A DNA stretch of 64,000 bases from an uncultured Gemmatimonadota bacterium (GTDB lineage Bacteria > Gemmatimonadota > Gemmatimonadetes > Gemmatimonadales > Gemmatimonadaceae): NCBI GenBank assembly GCA_946478895.1, contig CAMLDY010000002.1, positions 48,305-112,304 on the forward strand, given 5' to 3'. Position numbers and translations under genes: made by a program. Below the pieces are notes generated by a model that was not told where the DNA came from, did not search any database, and was given only the letters and a program-made list of their open reading frames with translations. Numbering within the stretch: position 1 is the first letter of the stretch; each line of letters opens with the position of its first letter. Shown in pieces: positions 17,580-27,927 of the stretch.

Positions 17580-19469
17580 TTACGAATGAGCTTCGGAAGT
17601 GTCAAGCAAAACGCTTGTTGTACGTTTCAGGACCCTCCCAACTCCCTTTCGTTCCGTTATGCCATTCCGATCGCAGAATTCGAGGAAAGGTATAAGGTAT
17701 TTCCTCGAGAATCCGAGCACGTCCCGAAGCTGAGCAGGAGCATAGATCTCACCTGCCACCAACTTCGCTCTGAGCCGTTCGATCAGCGCATCAATTGCCG
17801 CCCGGTCGTAGTAACGGTCGGTCTCCACCTGGACGATCCGCCCCTGCCGCTCCAGAAAACGGAGCAATCCGGGCACCGAGCTGCCATAGCGTGCGACAAG
17901 CTCCGACACGCTTGGCGGCTCCGTCTCCCCAGCGCAAATATCATGCGCCAGACGGTCCGCCTCCTGGCTATCGCGGTCGCTCGGCGAAGGGACCCAGCCG
18001 GGGCGGCGCAGCAGCGGGCCGACCGACTCGATCTCGCGGCGTTGCTCCATCTCTCTGATCGATATGTCGGCGAGCTCGTCGCGCACCCGCAAACCTTCGC
18101 GGAGCGTGCGCGCCGGTATCCCCGGATTGAGGGGAGACTTGATCTCGTATTCCGCGACAATTCTGCGAACGCTTGCCATTACCTGTTCGACAGCGGGCAA
18201 GGCAAAAAGGTTGTGGGCTTCGCGCAATGCGCCGACGCGGTTCACTAACGCCGCCGCCTCAGCCGGACTGCAGCCGGCGCGGACGGGGATGTCTGCGATC
18301 GGAACGCCTCGCAGAGCTTCAGCGTTAAGCAGCCAGGAGAGCCGCGACTCCGCACTCATGGTGAGCGCTTCAAGCTGCGACTCTGATGTGACGGGCAATG
18401 GTCGGCGTCGCGCGTACGGATCGACGACGACTCCCCCGCCGATGGTGCGAAGCGGCGCCGGCAACCGCAGGACGAACCTGTCACCACCGCGAAGCACTAG
18501 TGGCCCGTCCGTGGCAATGCGCGCGAGACTGCGCGCAGCCGGCTCTGATGATCGGGAAAGAATAACGCGCACTCCTACTTCCGACGCGCCCGCATGAAGA
18601 CGAAGTCGCGTGCGCGCGGACAACTCCGCGGCAATGTCGGCGTCCAGACTTATGACAGCCTCAAACAGAGTAGTTGGGCGCCAGCTCTCGTCGCTCACCA
18701 GCACGCAGCCGCGCGCGACTTCGCTGACTTCAACTGAGGCGAGCGCGATTGCGGCGCGGCTGCCCGCTCTTGCGTTTGCCGACGCCGCACCGTGCTGCTC
18801 GATGCGCCTTACCCTCGAGTGAATGCCAACCGGCTGAATGATCACGGCCGTATCAACCGGCAGGTCTCCGCTCCAGACAGTGCCGGTCACGACGGTGCCG
18901 GTTCCCTTGATGGTGAATGCGCGATCGATGGGCATTCGGAAGAGATCGTCGCCGGAGCGCTCTGTTGTCCCAGCCAGCTCGGCAGCCAGCGCGGATCGGA
19001 GCTCGTCGAGGCCGGCACCGGTGCGAGCCGAGCAAGCGACGACGGGCGCAGGCGACAGTGTGCGCTCGGACAATAGCGCCGATACATCGGCGCGCACGAG
19101 CTCGAGCCACTCGCGATCGACCAGATCGCGTTTCGTAATCGCAACGACGAGCCGGGGAATCTGGAGGAGCCCGAGAATCAACAAGTGCTCGCGCGTCTGC
19201 GGCATGACTCCTTCGTCCGCCGCGACGACGAGCATGCCGAGGTCGATCCCGCTGGCGCCGACGAGCATGCTGCGCACAAAGTCTTCGTGGCCGGGCACGT
19301 CGATCACTCCAACGATGCCGATCCCATCGAGCTGAAGCGGGGCGAAGCCGAGATCGATGGTAATGCCGCGACGTTTTTCCTCGGGGAGGCGGTCGGCATC
19401 GACGCCGGTCAGAGCCTTCACCAGCGCGGTCTTGCCGTGATCGATGTGCCCCGCAGTTCCGATGATCAT
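17580..19469 (-). CDS. selB: Selenocysteine-specific translation elongation factor SelB
   Basis: Protein of 629 residues that delivers Sec-tRNA(Sec) to UGA at a SECIS element. The ATG at 19469 overlaps the recO stop as ATGA and gives [14 protein letters not shown]; a longer frame to 19496 is not needed. The G-domain motifs are GHIDHGKT, the GITIDLGFA switch region, DVPGHEDFV and TKRD. SelB-specific domains II-III follow ([17 protein letters not shown]), then four C-terminal winged-helix domains (about 380-629, ending [21 protein letters not shown]) that bind mRNA hairpins. The C-terminal region excludes EF-Tu. No selA, selD, tRNA-Sec or UGA-containing selenoprotein gene is visible in this window. 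Confidence 0.95.
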   Translation of the reverse strand: MIIGTAGHIDHGKTALVKALTGVDADRLPEEKRRGITIDLGFAPLQLDGIGIVGVIDVPGHEDFVRSMLVGASGIDLGMLVVAADEGVMPQTREHLLILGLLQIPRLVVAITKRDLVDREWLELVRADVSALLSERTLSPAPVVACSARTGAGLDELRSALAAELAGTTERSGDDLFRMPIDRAFTIKGTGTVVTGTVWSGDLPVDTAVIIQPVGIHSRVRRIEQHGAASANARAGSRAAIALASVEVSEVARGCVLVSDESWRPTTLFEAVISLDADIAAELSARTRLRLHAGASEVGVRVILSRSSEPAARSLARIATDGPLVLRGGDRFVLRLPAPLRTIGGGVVVDPYARRRPLPVTSESQLEALTMSAESRLSWLLNAEALRGVPIADIPVRAGCSPAEAAALVNRVGALREAHNLFALPAVEQVMASVRRIVAEYEIKSPLNPGIPARTLREGLRVRDELADISIREMEQRREIESVGPLLRRPGWVPSPSDRDSQEADRLAHDICAGETEPPSVSELVARYGSSVPGLLRFLERQGRIVQVETDRYYDRAAIDALIERLRAKLVAGEIYAPAQLRDVLGFSRKYLIPFLEFCDRNGITERKGVGRVLKRTTSVLLDTSEAHS

Positions 19470-20224
19470 GCCGCGGTCCACCGTTCGTGTTCCCACACCG
19501 CGAATGCGCGCAGCGGCCGGTCGTCGGTGAGGTGCGCGCCGAGGAATTCGCGGAGCAGCCGCTGGTGGGATCTGGCTTCGGGCTCGGTGAGCGGGGACGG
19601 CTCGAGATCGAGCCAGCGACGAATGGCTGTGCGCGCCGAAGCCGGGATTCTCCGACCGCCCGGCGCCAGTCGACTGCAGGACGGGCAGACTATCCCACCC
19701 GATGCGTGCGAGAATGCGGCGTCGTCGGTGTCACGCAACGGCGTATGACAAAGCGCGCAGCTCGAGAGCTCGGGCGTAAATCCGAGGACCGATACAACCC
19801 GCCAGCAGGCGGCGAGACCATCCTCGATGGTTTGCTCGGCGGGCGAAAGCGCGATACGGTCGAGAGCGTCGGCGACCGTGTCGTACAACTGCTGGTTCGC
19901 CTCCTCGCCGGCAAACCGGAGCGCCAGCTCCGCGACGGTCGACGCGGCGGTAAATCTTCCGACGTCGGCCGCTAATTCGCTCCGCGAGCGCGAGATCTCG
20001 AAGCTCGCGAGGTTGTGGAGCTCCCGGTTCGGCTTGACGTAAAGCTGTGCCGTGCCCTCAGCGAAAAGATCAAGCGCGGTTCCGTACCTGCCTCTCGATT
20101 TTCGCGCGCCCCGAGCCAGCGCCGATTGTACGCCAGCCTCCCTGGTCAGGAGGCGGATGATCCGCGAGCTCTCGAGGTAGTCGAACGCGTGCAATACGAT
20201 CGCGTCGGTGGCAACGAGTGACAT
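19466..20224 (-). CDS. recO: DNA repair protein RecO
   Basis: Protein of 252 residues that helps load RecA in the RecFOR pathway. The start at ATG 20224 gives MSLVATDAIVLHAFDYLESS, the usual RecO N-terminal OB-fold; the open frame to 20296 is only leader or overlap. A zinc-binding pair is present (CALCHTP and CPSCSR, four Cys). It begins 19 bp after btuB ends and its stop overlaps the selB start, so recO and selB may be transcribed from the cobalamin operon, or from an internal promoter I cannot see. Confidence 0.92.
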   Translation of the reverse strand: MSLVATDAIVLHAFDYLESSRIIRLLTREAGVQSALARGARKSRGRYGTALDLFAEGTAQLYVKPNRELHNLASFEISRSRSELAADVGRFTAASTVAELALRFAGEEANQQLYDTVADALDRIALSPAEQTIEDGLAACWRVVSVLGFTPELSSCALCHTPLRDTDDAAFSHASGGIVCPSCSRLAPGGRRIPASARTAIRRWLDLEPSPLTEPEARSHQRLLREFLGAHLTDDRPLRAFAVWEHERWTAA

Positions 20225-20243
20225 AGGGAGAATGTAACACTCG

Positions 20244-22214
20244 TCACGACCGGGCCCGCGACCAGAACAAGGTCGAGGCGCGCGCGCCGATAACAAAGGT
20301 GCGGCGGGGAGTGGCGAAATGGAGAACCTCCTCGTACCGGCGGTCGAAAAGATTGTCTATGCGCGCGTTGAGACTGAGGCCGGTGAGCGGCCAGAACGAT
20401 AGCGGGTATTCGGCGGAGAGATCGACTTTGGTGTACGCGGGAAGCGTTACACGCGGCGATGGGAATTGCGTGAAGTCGATGTCGGGACGCTTCCCGACGT
20501 ATCGGGCGGCGAGTGAGAACGTGCCGAGCTTCGGGACAAAGCTGATGGTCGCGCCGCCGGAATGCGTCGGCCGTCTGATCAGCGCATCCCCGGCCTGATC
20601 GGAACCCTGATAGCCCGGATCCACTGACGAAACGCGCGGGTTCACAACCGTAAAGCTCGCCGAGCCACGCCACACGCTCAGCGGGAATAGCTGCGCTTCG
20701 ACCTCGTACCCGTTGGAGGTAGCTTCGGTGAGATTGGCGTAGCTCCCCTTGAAGTCGGGAGGTGAGCCATTGACGAACTGAATGAGGTCGGCGAAGCGCT
20801 GAGTGAAGTAGCTTGCGGCAAATTGCAGGAGCCGGGGAGCCGGAGTCGCGATCACACCTATCTCTGCCGAGTGGATGCGCTCGGGAAGGAGGTCGGGACT
20901 GCCGACGGTGTAAAGTGTAGGCCGCAGCTCATTGAATGCGGGTGCGTTGAACGCGGAGCTGAGTGACGCACGCAATCTGAGCCGCGGCGCAATCGAAGCG
21001 TTGGCGCCGAGCCGGTAGGTCGCGTAGCGCTCGTATTCGGAGTTGTCGTCGACCCGACCGCTGACGGTGTACGCGACGCGATCCGTAATCGCGCCAAGCA
21101 GCTCCGTGTAATAGGCGAAGTTGTGACGGCTCGCGTCGAATGAGTCGGTCTCCGTCGTGGGAACGCCGACAGCGCCGGCACCGTTCGAGCTGTGCTCTCT
21201 TTCACCTTCGAATGCAGCTCCGAGGGTGAGGGTCGTCTTGGCCGGGAGGAAGAAGGCGAATCGACCTTCCAGATTTCGGCGATATCCGCGCGATCTGAAC
21301 GCAGAGTGCTGCGGTGCCGACGCCCCAAAGGGTGTTGCGATGTCTTCGGTGAGATCGATGACGTCGTTGCTCCCCGCGAGCAGTCTCGCCTGGATGTTCG
21401 GGCTTAAGTTGCGACCCGCGTTGAGGCCGACTGTCAGCCGGTGCTGGACACGGTAGGAGTTGGTATCGACCGGCGCGCCGGTGAAATCGGTCGGGTAATG
21501 GAATTCTGCGGACGTATATCGCGCCGAAAGCGCGGCGTCGCCGCTTGCACTCTTTGCGAGGCTGATCGAAGAGCTCAGGGTGCCATTCAGATATTCGTTG
21601 TTGAACGGCAGAATCCCGTCGCTCGAGTGCTGCGCGGCGGCGATGGTAAAGCCGCCGAGATCCGAAGTACCCGACAGATCGCCATCCAGGTCGAGCGAGT
21701 GGTACGTCCCGGCCCGAAGTCCGAGCGCTGCTCTGGATGCCTCGGCGCGTCGCGTGAAAATCTGCACGATGCCTGTAACGGCGTCGGCGCCGTAGAGTAC
21801 GCTGGCGGGGCCGCGCACGATTTCAATTCGATCGATGTTATCCGTTGTCAGGTGACTGAAGTCGAACGATCCGCCGGGCGCGTTGACCGCCACGCCGTCG
21901 ATCAGAACCTTGGTGTACCTACTCTCACCTCCGCGCAGGAAGAGCGACGTCACAGCTCCGTACGAGCCGCTCTGGACGAGAGCGGCGCCGGGAACTTCGC
22001 GCAAGGCATCCGACACCCTCGTCACTCCGCGCGCCCGTAGATCGGCGCCTGAAATCACGGTGACCGCTTGCGAAAGGGTGACCGCGGGACGCGGAACCTT
22101 GGACGCGGAGACCACTACGGTGCCGAGCTGTGCAGTGTCACCGGATTGAGCGTGCGCCTGTGAAGCGATGCCCGCGAGGCAGGCAGCGGTAAGACCGAGC
22201 AAACGGGAATTCAT
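20244..22214 (-). CDS. btuB: TonB-dependent vitamin B12 receptor, BtuB-like
   Basis: Protein of 656 residues in the outer membrane. The ATG at 22214 gives MNSRLLGLTAACLAGIASQAHAQ, a signal peptide, and overlaps the btuD stop as ATGA; a longer frame to 22595 lies inside btuD and is spurious. The plug domain (about 35-150) has VVVSASKVPRPAVTLSQAVTVISG, a TonB-box/plug start, and VLIDGVAVNAPGGSFDFSHL, IEIVRGPASVLYGADAV. The barrel follows and contains RIDNLFDRRYEEVLHF near the end. The operon context and cobalamin riboswitch support B12 or cobinamide as substrate; sequence alone would leave the substrate open. Confidence 0.9.
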   Translation of the reverse strand: MNSRLLGLTAACLAGIASQAHAQSGDTAQLGTVVVSASKVPRPAVTLSQAVTVISGADLRARGVTRVSDALREVPGAALVQSGSYGAVTSLFLRGGESRYTKVLIDGVAVNAPGGSFDFSHLTTDNIDRIEIVRGPASVLYGADAVTGIVQIFTRRAEASRAALGLRAGTYHSLDLDGDLSGTSDLGGFTIAAAQHSSDGILPFNNEYLNGTLSSSISLAKSASGDAALSARYTSAEFHYPTDFTGAPVDTNSYRVQHRLTVGLNAGRNLSPNIQARLLAGSNDVIDLTEDIATPFGASAPQHSAFRSRGYRRNLEGRFAFFLPAKTTLTLGAAFEGEREHSSNGAGAVGVPTTETDSFDASRHNFAYYTELLGAITDRVAYTVSGRVDDNSEYERYATYRLGANASIAPRLRLRASLSSAFNAPAFNELRPTLYTVGSPDLLPERIHSAEIGVIATPAPRLLQFAASYFTQRFADLIQFVNGSPPDFKGSYANLTEATSNGYEVEAQLFPLSVWRGSASFTVVNPRVSSVDPGYQGSDQAGDALIRRPTHSGGATISFVPKLGTFSLAARYVGKRPDIDFTQFPSPRVTLPAYTKVDLSAEYPLSFWPLTGLSLNARIDNLFDRRYEEVLHFATPRRTFVIGARASTLFWSRARS

Positions 22215-23026
22215 GGCTGGTGGGGTGGATTCGGAGTGGGGAGCCTGACGGGTCGGCGCAGCGGAACCAGCGACGGCGCGCCGACGGCGGGATCGCGGCT
22301 TACGACTACCGGCCAGTCGTAAATCGATTCGAGTCGATCGGCACGCATCACTTCGGCGGGCGTTCCGTGAATTGCGACTTTGCCGTGGTCGAGCAGAACG
22401 ATCGTATCGGCGAACCGCGCGACGAGATTCAGCTGATGGCTGACGAGAAGTACGGCGAGCCCGCTGCGCGACAGTGAATAGAGGAGCTCGAAGATGGCCA
22501 TCTCGTGCGCGACGTCGAGAAAAGTCGTGGGCTCGTCGAGAACGAGCGCCGGGGCTTTTTGTGCGAGTGCCCGCGCGATGCGAACGCGCTGCCACTCCCC
22601 GCCAGACAGCGCGTCGGTGTCGCGAAGCGCGAGATCGGTGACACCAGCCTGATGCAGCGCCTCCTCGACGGCGAGCTCGTCTTCACGCGCCGGCGAGCGC
22701 CAGAGGCCCAGGTGCGGGTACCGACCGAGTGCGATATACTCGCGAACCTGCATCGGGAAGGCAGCATCCTCTCGCTGGGGGACGACCGCCAGACTGCGCG
22801 CAAGCTCGTTGTGCGTCAGCGTCCTGACATCCCGGCCGTCAAAAGTTGCGACTCCGCGCGGCGTGTCGGCGCGGCGGAGTAGCGCCTTGACGATAGAGCT
22901 CTTGCCCGAACCGTTGGGACCGGCGAGAGCGGTTAGCCGTGCGCGCTCGGCGACGAAGGTGACGCCATCTACGGCATTGTCACGCACTCCGGGATAGGAG
23001 ACCACGAGATCCGTGACGGCAATCAT
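22211..23026 (-). CDS. btuD: ABC transporter ATP-binding protein, cobalamin uptake (BtuD-like)
   Basis: Protein of 271 residues. It starts at ATG 23026, overlapping the permease stop as ATGA; the longer frame to 23428 is antisense-like noise inside the permease. Walker A is AGPNGSGKSS, the signature is LSGGEWQRVRIARAL, Walker B is LVLDEPTTFLD, and the switch His is in LLVSHQL. AVVPQREDAAFPMQVREYIALGR is typical of FecE/BtuD-class ATPases for iron-siderophore and B12 uptake. It powers import through the BtuC dimer. Its stop overlaps btuB. Confidence 0.93.
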   Translation of the reverse strand: MIAVTDLVVSYPGVRDNAVDGVTFVAERARLTALAGPNGSGKSSIVKALLRRADTPRGVATFDGRDVRTLTHNELARSLAVVPQREDAAFPMQVREYIALGRYPHLGLWRSPAREDELAVEEALHQAGVTDLALRDTDALSGGEWQRVRIARALAQKAPALVLDEPTTFLDVAHEMAIFELLYSLSRSGLAVLLVSHQLNLVARFADTIVLLDHGKVAIHGTPAEVMRADRLESIYDWPVVVSRDPAVGAPSLVPLRRPVRLPTPNPPHQP

Positions 23027-24012
23027 GCGATGCGTCGGAGCTGGATAAGAAAGAACGGCACGCCGAGGAGCGCGGTGATCGCGCCGAGCGGAAGCTCGGT
23101 CGGTGCAGCGACGGTTCGTGCGGCGAGGTCGGCGGCAACCACCAGGGTCGCTGCTATCAGAGCAGACGCGAGGATTAGCGGCCGGTGGGCGCGGAGACCC
23201 ATCGCCCTCGCGATATGCGGCACAACAAGTCCGACAAAGCCGATCAAACCGGCCGCCGCGACGGTCGCGGCAGCGATGAGCGCGCTGATCAGGAATGCCC
23301 GCCAGCCGGCACGCTCGACATCGACACCGAGTGATGCGGCAGCATCCTCGCCGAGCGAAAGAACGTCGATTTCGCGCGCGAAATAGATGAGCGTAGCACC
23401 AGCCAGCAGCAGGCTCAACGCAAGCCACCCGGTGCGGGTCCAGGTCGCGTCAACTGCGGAGCCCATCATCCACCACAGCGCGCCGCGAATATTGTTCGGC
23501 GATGCATTGGCGAGCGCGACCATGATCGCAGCGTTTGCAAATGCGCCGACGATGACTCCAGCAATGAGCAAGGTGCGCACGTCAGCGCGCGTGCTCCGAC
23601 CGCCGACGCGGGCCACCGCAAGCGCGACGAATACCGCGGCGATGCCGCCGGCAAACGCCGACAGGGTTATCACCGCATCGCTCGTCGCGCCCAGAGCGAA
23701 CGCTATGACTGCACCGACGGCAGCACCCCCGGACACGCCAAGCAGGTACGGCTCCGCCAGCGGATTTCTGAGCGCACCCTGAAGCGCAGCACCGCTGGCG
23801 CCAAGTCCGGCGCCGACCAGAGCGCCGAGGATGACCCGGGGCAAGCGCAGATCGCGCACGATCGCGACGGCGGTTGGATCACCCGTTCCCTGTAACGCGT
23901 CGATAACCCCAGCCAGCGGAACCGCGACTGCACCGCTCGCCACTGCGACGACGCTGATTGCAACCAGAACCGTCGCGAGCGCGACCCAGTACCAGCTCCT
24001 GAATCGCTTCAC
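23023..24012 (-). CDS. btuC: ABC transporter permease, cobalamin uptake (BtuC/FecCD family)
   Basis: Protein of 329 residues with about ten membrane segments. It starts at GTG 24012, overlapping the btuF stop as GTGA; the open frame to 24669 is spurious upstream. FecCD-family motifs are RLPRVILGALVGAGLGASGAALQG near the N-terminus, NPLAEPYLLGVSGGAAVGA, and GFVGLVVPHIARAMG, the conserved helix that contacts the ATPase. The family imports Fe-siderophore, heme or B12; the riboswitch makes cobalamin the best call. Confidence 0.92.
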   Translation of the reverse strand: MKRFRSWYWVALATVLVAISVVAVASGAVAVPLAGVIDALQGTGDPTAVAIVRDLRLPRVILGALVGAGLGASGAALQGALRNPLAEPYLLGVSGGAAVGAVIAFALGATSDAVITLSAFAGGIAAVFVALAVARVGGRSTRADVRTLLIAGVIVGAFANAAIMVALANASPNNIRGALWWMMGSAVDATWTRTGWLALSLLLAGATLIYFAREIDVLSLGEDAAASLGVDVERAGWRAFLISALIAAATVAAAGLIGFVGLVVPHIARAMGLRAHRPLILASALIAATLVVAADLAARTVAAPTELPLGAITALLGVPFFLIQLRRIA

Positions 24013-24893
24013 TTGAACAGTCCGGGATGCAGCGCTTTCGCCAGCGACACAGCGGCCTCGCCCAGTCGTACCGACGGCCGCCCGACCATTCCCGTGTCGA
24101 CGACGACGATGTTGCCGTTCCGGACAGCGCGAACTATTCGCCACCGCGGATCCGATTTGATCTGCCGGGCGCCGTCCGGGCCGGCGAGGACGAAATCCGG
24201 ATCGCGGCGAGCGACATCCTCGAGCGCGATCTGGGCTGATGCGCCGGTGATGTCCTGATACACATTCCTCGCACCGGCAGTGGAGACGAGCTCGCTCATG
24301 AAACTGCCGGCACCGATCGTGATGAGCGGCGAATCCCAGATGTGCCAGAACACGGTGGGATGCGGGAGGCTCTTCGTCGCCCGACGAACGCTGTCGAGGG
24401 TTTGACGGACGGAGTCGATCACCGTCTCGGCGCGCGCGGAGTCGTGGAGGATTTCGCCGAGAAGAGCGGTTACACTCGAGAACTGCGCGACGTGATCGGT
24501 TTTCAGCGCGAGGGTGTTTATCCCGGCGGCGCGAAGGCGATCGGCAGCGTTTCGATTGTCCGGGCTGGCGTAGAGCACGACGAGGTCGGGGCGCGCGCCG
24601 AGCACAGCTTCGATGTTGGGCCGGATGCCGTCGCCGAGGTCGGGGACGCGCCGCGCCGAATCTGGCCACAGATCGTAGTGGGAGCGACCAACGAGGCGCG
24701 AACCGGCGCCGATGGTGAACAGAATCTCGGTGGTTGCGGGGTTCAGCGAGACGATCCGCGACGGAACCGGTCCGACAACGATCGGATTCCCAAAATCATC
24801 GCGCAGGCGCGCTCGTTGACTTGATTCCCGGCAGCCAGCAAGCGCCAGCGCGAGCAGCATCGAGCAAACCAGGCGGCGTCGGTACAAAAACAA
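24009..24893 (-). CDS. btuF: Cobalamin-binding lipoprotein BtuF
   Basis: Substrate-binding component of 294 residues with a lipoprotein signal (LALALAGC). The start chosen is TTG at 24893, because GGGAGGAG lies 8 nt upstream and the resulting n-region is FLYRRR; a GTG at 24932 is the longer option but lacks a ribosome site. The mature protein is a two-lobed helical-backbone binding protein (BtuF/FhuD class). RIVSLNPATTEILFTIGAGSR, VGRSHYDLWP and PDLGDGIRPNIEAVLGARPDLV are typical. First gene after the cobalamin riboswitch; its stop overlaps btuC. Confidence 0.9.
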   Translation of the reverse strand: MFLYRRRLVCSMLLALALAGCRESSQRARLRDDFGNPIVVGPVPSRIVSLNPATTEILFTIGAGSRLVGRSHYDLWPDSARRVPDLGDGIRPNIEAVLGARPDLVVLYASPDNRNAADRLRAAGINTLALKTDHVAQFSSVTALLGEILHDSARAETVIDSVRQTLDSVRRATKSLPHPTVFWHIWDSPLITIGAGSFMSELVSTAGARNVYQDITGASAQIALEDVARRDPDFVLAGPDGARQIKSDPRWRIVRAVRNGNIVVVDTGMVGRPSVRLGEAAVSLAKALHPGLFK

Positions 24894-24997
24894 AACGGAC
24901 ACTCCTCCCAGAGGAATGCCCGCAACGAGCACGCGCCAAAAAGACGCCTGACCGCCACCAGCACCTCCCCCGAGGTTCTGCGAAAGTGGCGCGGACG

Positions 24998-25140
24998 AAA
25001 GTCGTCTCCTGGCTCCGGGCCGCCTGACTCACCTTCCCGACTGCTCCCGCAGTCAGTGGTTTTCGAGTCGGCGTGTATCGCCCGATACAGTGGCGGGGCC
25101 GCACCGGCATCACACCGGTTTCCGTGGCTCCCGTCCGCGA
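24998..25140 (-). promoter_or_regulatory. Cobalamin (AdoCbl) riboswitch
   Basis: On the minus strand the element reads GGGAGCCACGGAAACCGGTG, TGATGCCGGTGCGGCCCCGCC, ACTGTA, then CACTGACTGCGGGAGCAGTC, GGGAAGG, and the B12 box AGCCAGGAGAC at 25006-25016. These are the conserved parts of the cobalamin riboswitch in the correct order. It ends about 100 nt before btuF. High B12 would be expected to repress the operon. The expression platform was not resolved; no clean terminator is visible before the btuF ribosome site. Confidence 0.95.
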
Positions 25141-25157
25141 TCGATTATGGGGCGAAG

Positions 25158-26126
25158 CTATCTACGACGCAGCGCCTGCGCAAGCGCCAGCACCATCGAG
25201 CCGCCGATCACGAGCGTAAGTGCGACGAGATAACGGGGGTCGATGGTGTGGGTCTTCGGCGGCGCGGGTAGGTCGATCACCGCAACAGAGCTCTGCGGCA
25301 GGTCTGACCCGAGAAAGCGCCGGAAATTCCGGTTGTCTACCGTGACAGGCTCGACCTCCTTGAGATTCGGCGCGGTGACGCTTCCCGTTTTTTCCTCGAT
25401 CATGATCTCGTAGATGCCCGTGTCCTTCTCGAGTGGCAGCTTGAGCGGAAAGTCGCTGGCGGCGAGCGAGTAGGAGAACGACAACTGCTTGACCCCAGGA
25501 GCCAGCGGGGCGAATACGCTGACGAGGCCGTTCGCGTACGTCACCGCGCCGGCTGAAATGTCGCCCTGCCCCACCTTGAAGTCGGTCGCTGCGGGAGCGA
25601 TGTGCGTTTGCCACACGGCCGCCGATGGATCGTCTCCGACTGCGATGCGCGTCACCGATGAATCGTTGGAGAGATCGTAGACTTCGACGATCGAGCGACG
25701 CGCGTTGGCATCAGCGGCAGACACCACGACGTGATGCCCGCGCAAACTCAACGGCACATGACCCGATGTGGTGTCGAACACCGTGATCTCGCCGTCGTCG
25801 CCGCTCACGTTTCCTTCGGCGAGCGGCGCGGTGAAATAGGCGATCCCATCGTGCGACGCCGAGACGAAATAGATGGCATCTTCGCTGCCGGACCGCACGT
25901 AACTGAAGCCGTAACGTCCTCGCGCATCGGATCGCACCGAGTCGAGCGGACCGGCCCGATCGGGTCCGACACGGTGCAGCACCACCAAAGCGTCCTTCAC
26001 CGGATCCATCTTCCGGTCGCCGGGCCGCACGATGCGACCCGACACGTGCATGGTGATCGGCGGAGCGGATGGGAGCGCGGCCTGCAGCATCAGCAGGACC
26101 GCGAGACTACATATTGAACTTCCCAA
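25158..26126 (-). CDS. Exported membrane-anchored protein with carboxypeptidase-regulatory-like domain
   Basis: Protein of 322 residues with an N-terminal signal (SICSLAVLLMLQAALPSAPP), a carboxypeptidase-regulatory-like beta domain at about 25-130 (MHVSGRIVRPGDRKMD, DARGRYGFSYV), a second beta-rich region and one C-terminal membrane helix (about 296-318, YLVALTLVIGGSMVLALA) with a basic end. This topology leaves most of the protein outside the cytoplasm. I do not recognise a named family. It overlaps the upstream BFN gene by about 20 bp, suggesting coupling, and ends just before the cobalamin riboswitch. Confidence 0.6.
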   Translation of the reverse strand: MGSSICSLAVLLMLQAALPSAPPITMHVSGRIVRPGDRKMDPVKDALVVLHRVGPDRAGPLDSVRSDARGRYGFSYVRSGSEDAIYFVSASHDGIAYFTAPLAEGNVSGDDGEITVFDTTSGHVPLSLRGHHVVVSAADANARRSIVEVYDLSNDSSVTRIAVGDDPSAAVWQTHIAPAATDFKVGQGDISAGAVTYANGLVSVFAPLAPGVKQLSFSYSLAASDFPLKLPLEKDTGIYEIMIEEKTGSVTAPNLKEVEPVTVDNRNFRRFLGSDLPQSSVAVIDLPAPPKTHTIDPRYLVALTLVIGGSMVLALAQALRRR

Positions 26127-26625
26127 AGTCTTCGGGCCGCAGGTTCTCCAGATACTCCTTCAGCTGCTCGGCGGACATCTCCTCCGACGGCTCGGCGACG
26201 GTCTCCGGAGCGTTCTGGCCTTCCTCGAGCAACAGGGCAGTGAGAAGACTCTCCTGCGCGAAGATGGGCGCCTCGAATCGGAGCGCGATGGCGATGCTGT
26301 CGGACGGACGCGCGTCGATGTGGACCGCGCCGGAATTGCGCGCGATGTGCAGCTCGGCGTAGAAGGTGCGATTCTCGACCTTGGTGATGTTGACGCGTCG
26401 GAGCGTCCCACCCATGCCGATGATGAGGTTCTTGCAAAGATCGTGGGTGAGAGGGCGCTCGCGCTTCAGCTTGTTCATCTCGATCACGATCGATTCGGCT
26501 TCGGGCTGGCCGATCCAGATCGGGAGAAGTCGCGCGCCTCCCTTCTCCTGCAGAATCACGACGTAGGAGTTGGTGGAACGATCGAGCCCGAGGCGCATCA
26601 CCTCGACTTCAACGAGTTGCATCAA
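26107..26625 (-). CDS. Bifunctional nuclease (BFN/DUF151) family protein
   Basis: Protein of 172 residues. The BFN domain fills residues 1-135: LLPIWIGQPEAESIVIEMN, PLTHDLCKNLI, ITKVENRTFYAELHI and HIDARPSDSIAIALRFEAPIF are the conserved family blocks. Members are linked to nuclease or stress roles in plants and bacteria. The acidic C-terminal tail (EEMSAEQLKEYLENLRPEDFGKFNM) is common in this family. It lies 82 bp downstream of metK, beyond a terminator-like hairpin. Confidence 0.9.
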   Translation of the reverse strand: MMQLVEVEVMRLGLDRSTNSYVVILQEKGGARLLPIWIGQPEAESIVIEMNKLKRERPLTHDLCKNLIIGMGGTLRRVNITKVENRTFYAELHIARNSGAVHIDARPSDSIAIALRFEAPIFAQESLLTALLLEEGQNAPETVAEPSEEMSAEQLKEYLENLRPEDFGKFNM

Positions 26626-26649
26626 ATCAAATTAACGGTGTGGCCGGAA

Positions 26650-26683
26650 AGTAGAAAAGCTGGCCCGAGACGAGCCAGCTTCG
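26650..26683 (-). terminator. Intrinsic terminator after metK
   Basis: AAGCTGGC (26657-26664) pairs with GCCAGCTT (26674-26681). On the minus strand it is followed by TTCTACTTT. It lies 25 bp past the metK stop. The T run is interrupted, so efficiency is uncertain. Confidence 0.7.
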
Positions 26684-26707
26684 TGCTACACCGGAGCAGC
26701 CGTAATG

Positions 26708-27874
<1,167 letters not shown>

Positions 27875-27927
27875 GAACTTCCTCTGGGGAATGTGAGGAT
27901 GATCGGTGGCAACGGTCGCGGGCCGTA

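Noticed and set aside
27875..27927. SAM riboswitch before metK
   Set aside because: The gap is only about 50 bp and has no SAM-box sequence.
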